In this document: in pieces, positions 6,401-8,573 of the stretch
Layout of the letters: each line of letters starts with the position of its first letter
Position numbering within the stretch: position 1 is the stretch's first letter
DNA from: Dehalococcoidia bacterium
GTDB lineage: Bacteria > Chloroflexota > Dehalococcoidia > E44-bin15
DNA: 8,573 nt
Reading direction: 5' to 3'
NCBI GenBank assembly: GCA_030667555.1
Contig: DAOUVR010000038.1
Location: 1-8,573 of the forward strand
The notes under the pieces: generated by a model
What the model was told of the DNA's origin: nothing
The model's database searches: none
What the model saw: only the letters and a program-made list of their open reading frames with translations
Made by a program: the position numbers and the translations under genes

Positions 6401-7411
6401 CTAGAGGCGTTGGCTGAGCGCAATAAGCTTTTCAAGTTTCTCCGACGCCTTTCCGCTGTCTATCGCCTGTGCGGCGATATGGATGCCTTGCTCAAGGTTT
6501 TCCGCTTTACCGCCAGCTACCAGCGCGGCTGCGGCATTTAGCAGCACGATGTCGCGGTGGGGCCCGGTTTCGCCTGCCAGCACGCGGCGTATTATCGCGG
6601 CGCTCTCGTGAGGTGGCCCGCCTCTGAGGCTTGCCATGCTTACCCTGCGGAAGCCAAACTCCTCAGGGTCTATAAGATACCTTGTAATCTCGTCTTCCTT
6701 TAGCTCACAGACCGTGGTTTGCCCTCCCAGTGTAATCTCGTCCAGGCCGTCCTCACCATGAACCACCAGGGCGTGATGGCAACCGAGAAGGCTGAGCACC
6801 TCAGCCATTTTCATCGTCAGCTCTCCATCGGCTACCCCCAGCAATTGGGCCTCGGCGCCAGCGGGATTGGTCAGGGGGCCAAGGATATTGAAGACGGTGC
6901 GGATGCCAATCTCGCGCCTGGGGGTTGAGGCGTACTTCATCGCCGGATGAAAGATGGGGGCAAACATGAAGCCAATGCCTACCTCATCGAGACACTTCTC
7001 CACTTCTTTAGCGCCTAAGTCTATCTTAACCCCCAAAGCATCGAGCACATCGGCGCTCCCGCAGCCGCTGCTCATCCCACGGTTGCCATGCTTGGCAACC
7101 TTGAGGCCGGCGGCGGCGACTACAAGGGAAGCGGTAGTGGAGATGTTGAAGGTCTCCGATGCATCGCCTCCAGTGCCGCAGGTATCGACCACTGGTCCGG
7201 ACGTGGCTACGGGGATGGCTTTCTCTCTCATCGCTCTTGCCATACCGGCGATCTCGTGCACCGTCTCCCCCTTAAGCCTCAACGCGGTAACGAAAGAGCC
7301 GAACTGGGCTGGTGTGGCCTCACCGTTCATTATCTCGTTCATCACCCCCGCTGCCTGCTCCATGGTGAGCGAGTTTCCCGAAACTAAGGTATCAATAGCT
7401 TCTTTAATCAT
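6401..7411 (-). CDS. trpD: Anthranilate phosphoribosyltransferase
   Basis: Transfers the phosphoribosyl group from PRPP to anthranilate. 336 residues, normal for the unfused enzyme. The PRPP and magnesium site is GTGGD (79-83) with NISTTAS after it. KHGNR (107-111), SSGCGSADVLDALG and the GEDGLDEI acidic motif (219-226) are the other family signatures, and the HPAMKYASTPRREIG segment helps form the anthranilate channel. It is not fused to trpG, unlike in E. coli. ATG at 7411 lies 12 bases after the trpG stop, with GGGAG in the gap. No tryptophan residue is encoded. Confidence 0.98.
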   Translation of the reverse strand: MIKEAIDTLVSGNSLTMEQAAGVMNEIMNGEATPAQFGSFVTALRLKGETVHEIAGMARAMREKAIPVATSGPVVDTCGTGGDASETFNISTTASLVVAAAGLKVAKHGNRGMSSGCGSADVLDALGVKIDLGAKEVEKCLDEVGIGFMFAPIFHPAMKYASTPRREIGIRTVFNILGPLTNPAGAEAQLLGVADGELTMKMAEVLSLLGCHHALVVHGEDGLDEITLGGQTTVCELKEDEITRYLIDPEEFGFRRVSMASLRGGPPHESAAIIRRVLAGETGPHRDIVLLNAAAALVAGGKAENLEQGIHIAAQAIDSGKASEKLEKLIALSQRL

Positions 7412-7423
7412 TGACTTGCTCCC

Positions 7424-8002
7424 TCATGCCGACGTTGTAGTTCGCGAAAGAAAATTTCTGAGTATATCCTTCCCTACTTCTGTCATGATGGATTCGGGGT
7501 GAAATTGGACCCCCTCCACTGCGTATTGGCGGTGCCTGATACCCATAATGATACCCTTTTCCGTCCAGGCGGTCACCTCCAGGCATTCAGGGAGGCCCTC
7601 TGGCATCACCACCAGGGAATGATAGCGAATCGCTGTGAAGGGACTGGGCAGCTCCTGAAGTACCCCCTGTCCATTGTGATGAATCATCGAGGACTTGCCG
7701 TGCATGATCTCACTCGCCCGTTCCACCACCGCCCCGTAGCTGTAGCCGATGCACTGGTGGCCGAGGCAAACGCCGAGAATGGGGGTCTTAGGCCCGAAAT
7801 GGCGAATGACATCATTTGAGATGCCTGCCCGGTCGGGAGTTCCCGGCCCTGGGGAGATCACGATGCGCTCAGGCGACATCTCCTCGATGTCAGCGATGGT
7901 GACCTTGTCATTGCGCAGTACCTGAACCGTTTCACCCAATTCGCTCAGGTACTGGAAGAGATTGTAGGTGAAGCTGTCATAGTTATCGATAAGTAGAAGC
8001 AT
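7424..8002 (-). CDS. trpG: Anthranilate synthase component II (glutamine amidotransferase)
   Basis: Releases ammonia from glutamine and passes it to TrpE for anthranilate synthesis. 192 residues, a stand-alone class I amidotransferase domain. The catalytic triad is visible: C79 in GVCLGHQ, and H168 and E170 in FHPES. PGPGTPD (51-57) forms the oxyanion region. The family also includes PabA, the partner of PabB in folate synthesis, and many bacteria use one protein for both; position inside a trp operon supports the TrpG role. Its ATG directly follows the trpE stop (TAAATG, no gap), with GGAG inside the end of trpE, so the two subunits are probably made in step. Confidence 0.96.
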   Translation of the reverse strand: MLLLIDNYDSFTYNLFQYLSELGETVQVLRNDKVTIADIEEMSPERIVISPGPGTPDRAGISNDVIRHFGPKTPILGVCLGHQCIGYSYGAVVERASEIMHGKSSMIHHNGQGVLQELPSPFTAIRYHSLVVMPEGLPECLEVTAWTEKGIIMGIRHRQYAVEGVQFHPESIMTEVGKDILRNFLSRTTTSA

Positions 8003-8573
8003 TTAGACACTCTCCGCCTGTTCAATGGCTTTGACAAGAGCTTGAGCCTTATTCATGCTCTCTTCGTACTCACGCTCGGGGACGCTGTCGGCAACGATTC
8101 CGCCGCCTGCCTGTACAGAGGCGATACCAGCAGTCATTACAATAGTGCGGATAGTTATCGCCGTATCGAGGTTGCCCGAGAAGCTGAAGTAGCCCACTGC
8201 CCCGGCATAGGGACCCCGCTTATCCCGCTCCAGTTCAGCGATAATCTCCATGGCGCGAACCTTGGGGGCACCCGATACAGTGCCAGCGGGGAAACATGCC
8301 CGTAGGGCATCGAACTGATTCAGATCGTGGCGAAGCTTCCCTTGAACATGCGACACCAGGTGCATTACATGCGAGTAGCGCTCCACATCCATAACCTGGG
8401 TCACCTCGACTGTGCCTGGCTGTGAAACCCGACCAATGTCATTACGCCCAAGGTCGAGTAGCATAATGTGCTCAGCACGTTCCTTTTCATCATTCCGTAG
8501 TTCCTCCTCCAGAGCCAGGTCCTCGGCCGGATTTGCTCCACGAGGACGTGTTCCGGCGATGGGATGGGTTGCC
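8003..8573 (-). CDS. trpE: Anthranilate synthase component I, C-terminal part only
   Basis: Converts chorismate, with ammonia from TrpG, to anthranilate. 189 C-terminal codons are visible, against about 490 for the full protein; the reading frame runs open through the right edge, so the gene is cut by the window and not broken. The visible part is the chorismate-binding catalytic domain. It shows, in order, PIAGTRPRG, DEKERAEH with LDLGRNDIGRVS, FPAGTVSGAPKVRAMEI, the GAVGYFS strand, and QAGGGIVADSVPEREYEE. These motifs are shared with PabB and isochorismate synthases, but the adjoining trpG and trpD settle the identity. The N-terminal feedback site for tryptophan, the start codon and the operon control region lie beyond 8573. 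Confidence 0.95.
   Translation of the reverse strand, partial: ATHPIAGTRPRGANPAEDLALEEELRNDEKERAEHIMLLDLGRNDIGRVSQPGTVEVTQVMDVERYSHVMHLVSHVQGKLRHDLNQFDALRACFPAGTVSGAPKVRAMEIIAELERDKRGPYAGAVGYFSFSGNLDTAITIRTIVMTAGIASVQAGGGIVADSVPEREYEESMNKAQALVKAIEQAESV

Noticed and set aside
6398..6409. CGCCT-AG-AGGCG palindrome over the trpD stop codon
   Set aside because: The loop is only two bases and no T-run follows, so it cannot act as a terminator; it may be chance. It is noted because it lies at the loosest junction of the operon.

Overview
The window is ordinary bacterial chromosome: a tRNA cluster, one divergent metabolic gene, and a nearly complete tryptophan operon with one extra gene at its 3' end. 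The most likely host is a member of Chloroflexota (Dehalococcoidia-like). This is an inference from the unfused trpE-G-D-C-F-B-A order, the tRNA genes without an encoded CCA, balanced base composition and the general look of the proteins. I could not test it by search.

Layout. Positions 1-299 hold three tRNA genes on the minus strand, read in the order Thr(TGT), Tyr(GTA), Thr(GGT). The last is cut by the window edge. The order resembles the thrU-tyrU-glyT-thrT-tufB cluster of E. coli without the Gly tRNA, so a tuf gene may lie just outside the left edge. Positions 300-568 are a divergent control region with a minus-strand promoter for the tRNAs and a plus-strand extended -10 promoter. The plus-strand promoter drives a 345-residue GalT-like nucleotidyltransferase (569-1606). 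That gene converges, with only 7 bases between stop codons, on a DUF1015-family gene (1614-2927, minus, TTG start).

From 2976 to the right edge the minus strand carries trpA, trpB, trpF, trpC, trpD, trpG and the C-terminal part of trpE, transcribed as E-G-D-C-F-B-A. The genes abut or overlap: E/G 0 bases, G/D 12, D/C 24, C/F -4, F/B -11, B/A -4. This points to one translationally coupled mRNA. Together the products turn chorismate plus glutamine into anthranilate (TrpE/TrpG), then phosphoribosyl-anthranilate (TrpD), its carboxyphenylamino isomer (TrpF), indole-glycerol phosphate (TrpC) and finally tryptophan with serine (TrpA/TrpB). The operon's promoter and any attenuator or operator lie beyond the right edge. 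DUF1015 follows trpA after 48 bases, with its own ribosome binding site and a plausible internal promoter.

All genes look intact apart from the two cut by the window edges. I found no mobile elements, CRISPR arrays or defence genes, and no wholly new system. The most open questions are the roles of the GalT-like protein and the DUF1015 protein, and the structure of the control region between 300 and 568.
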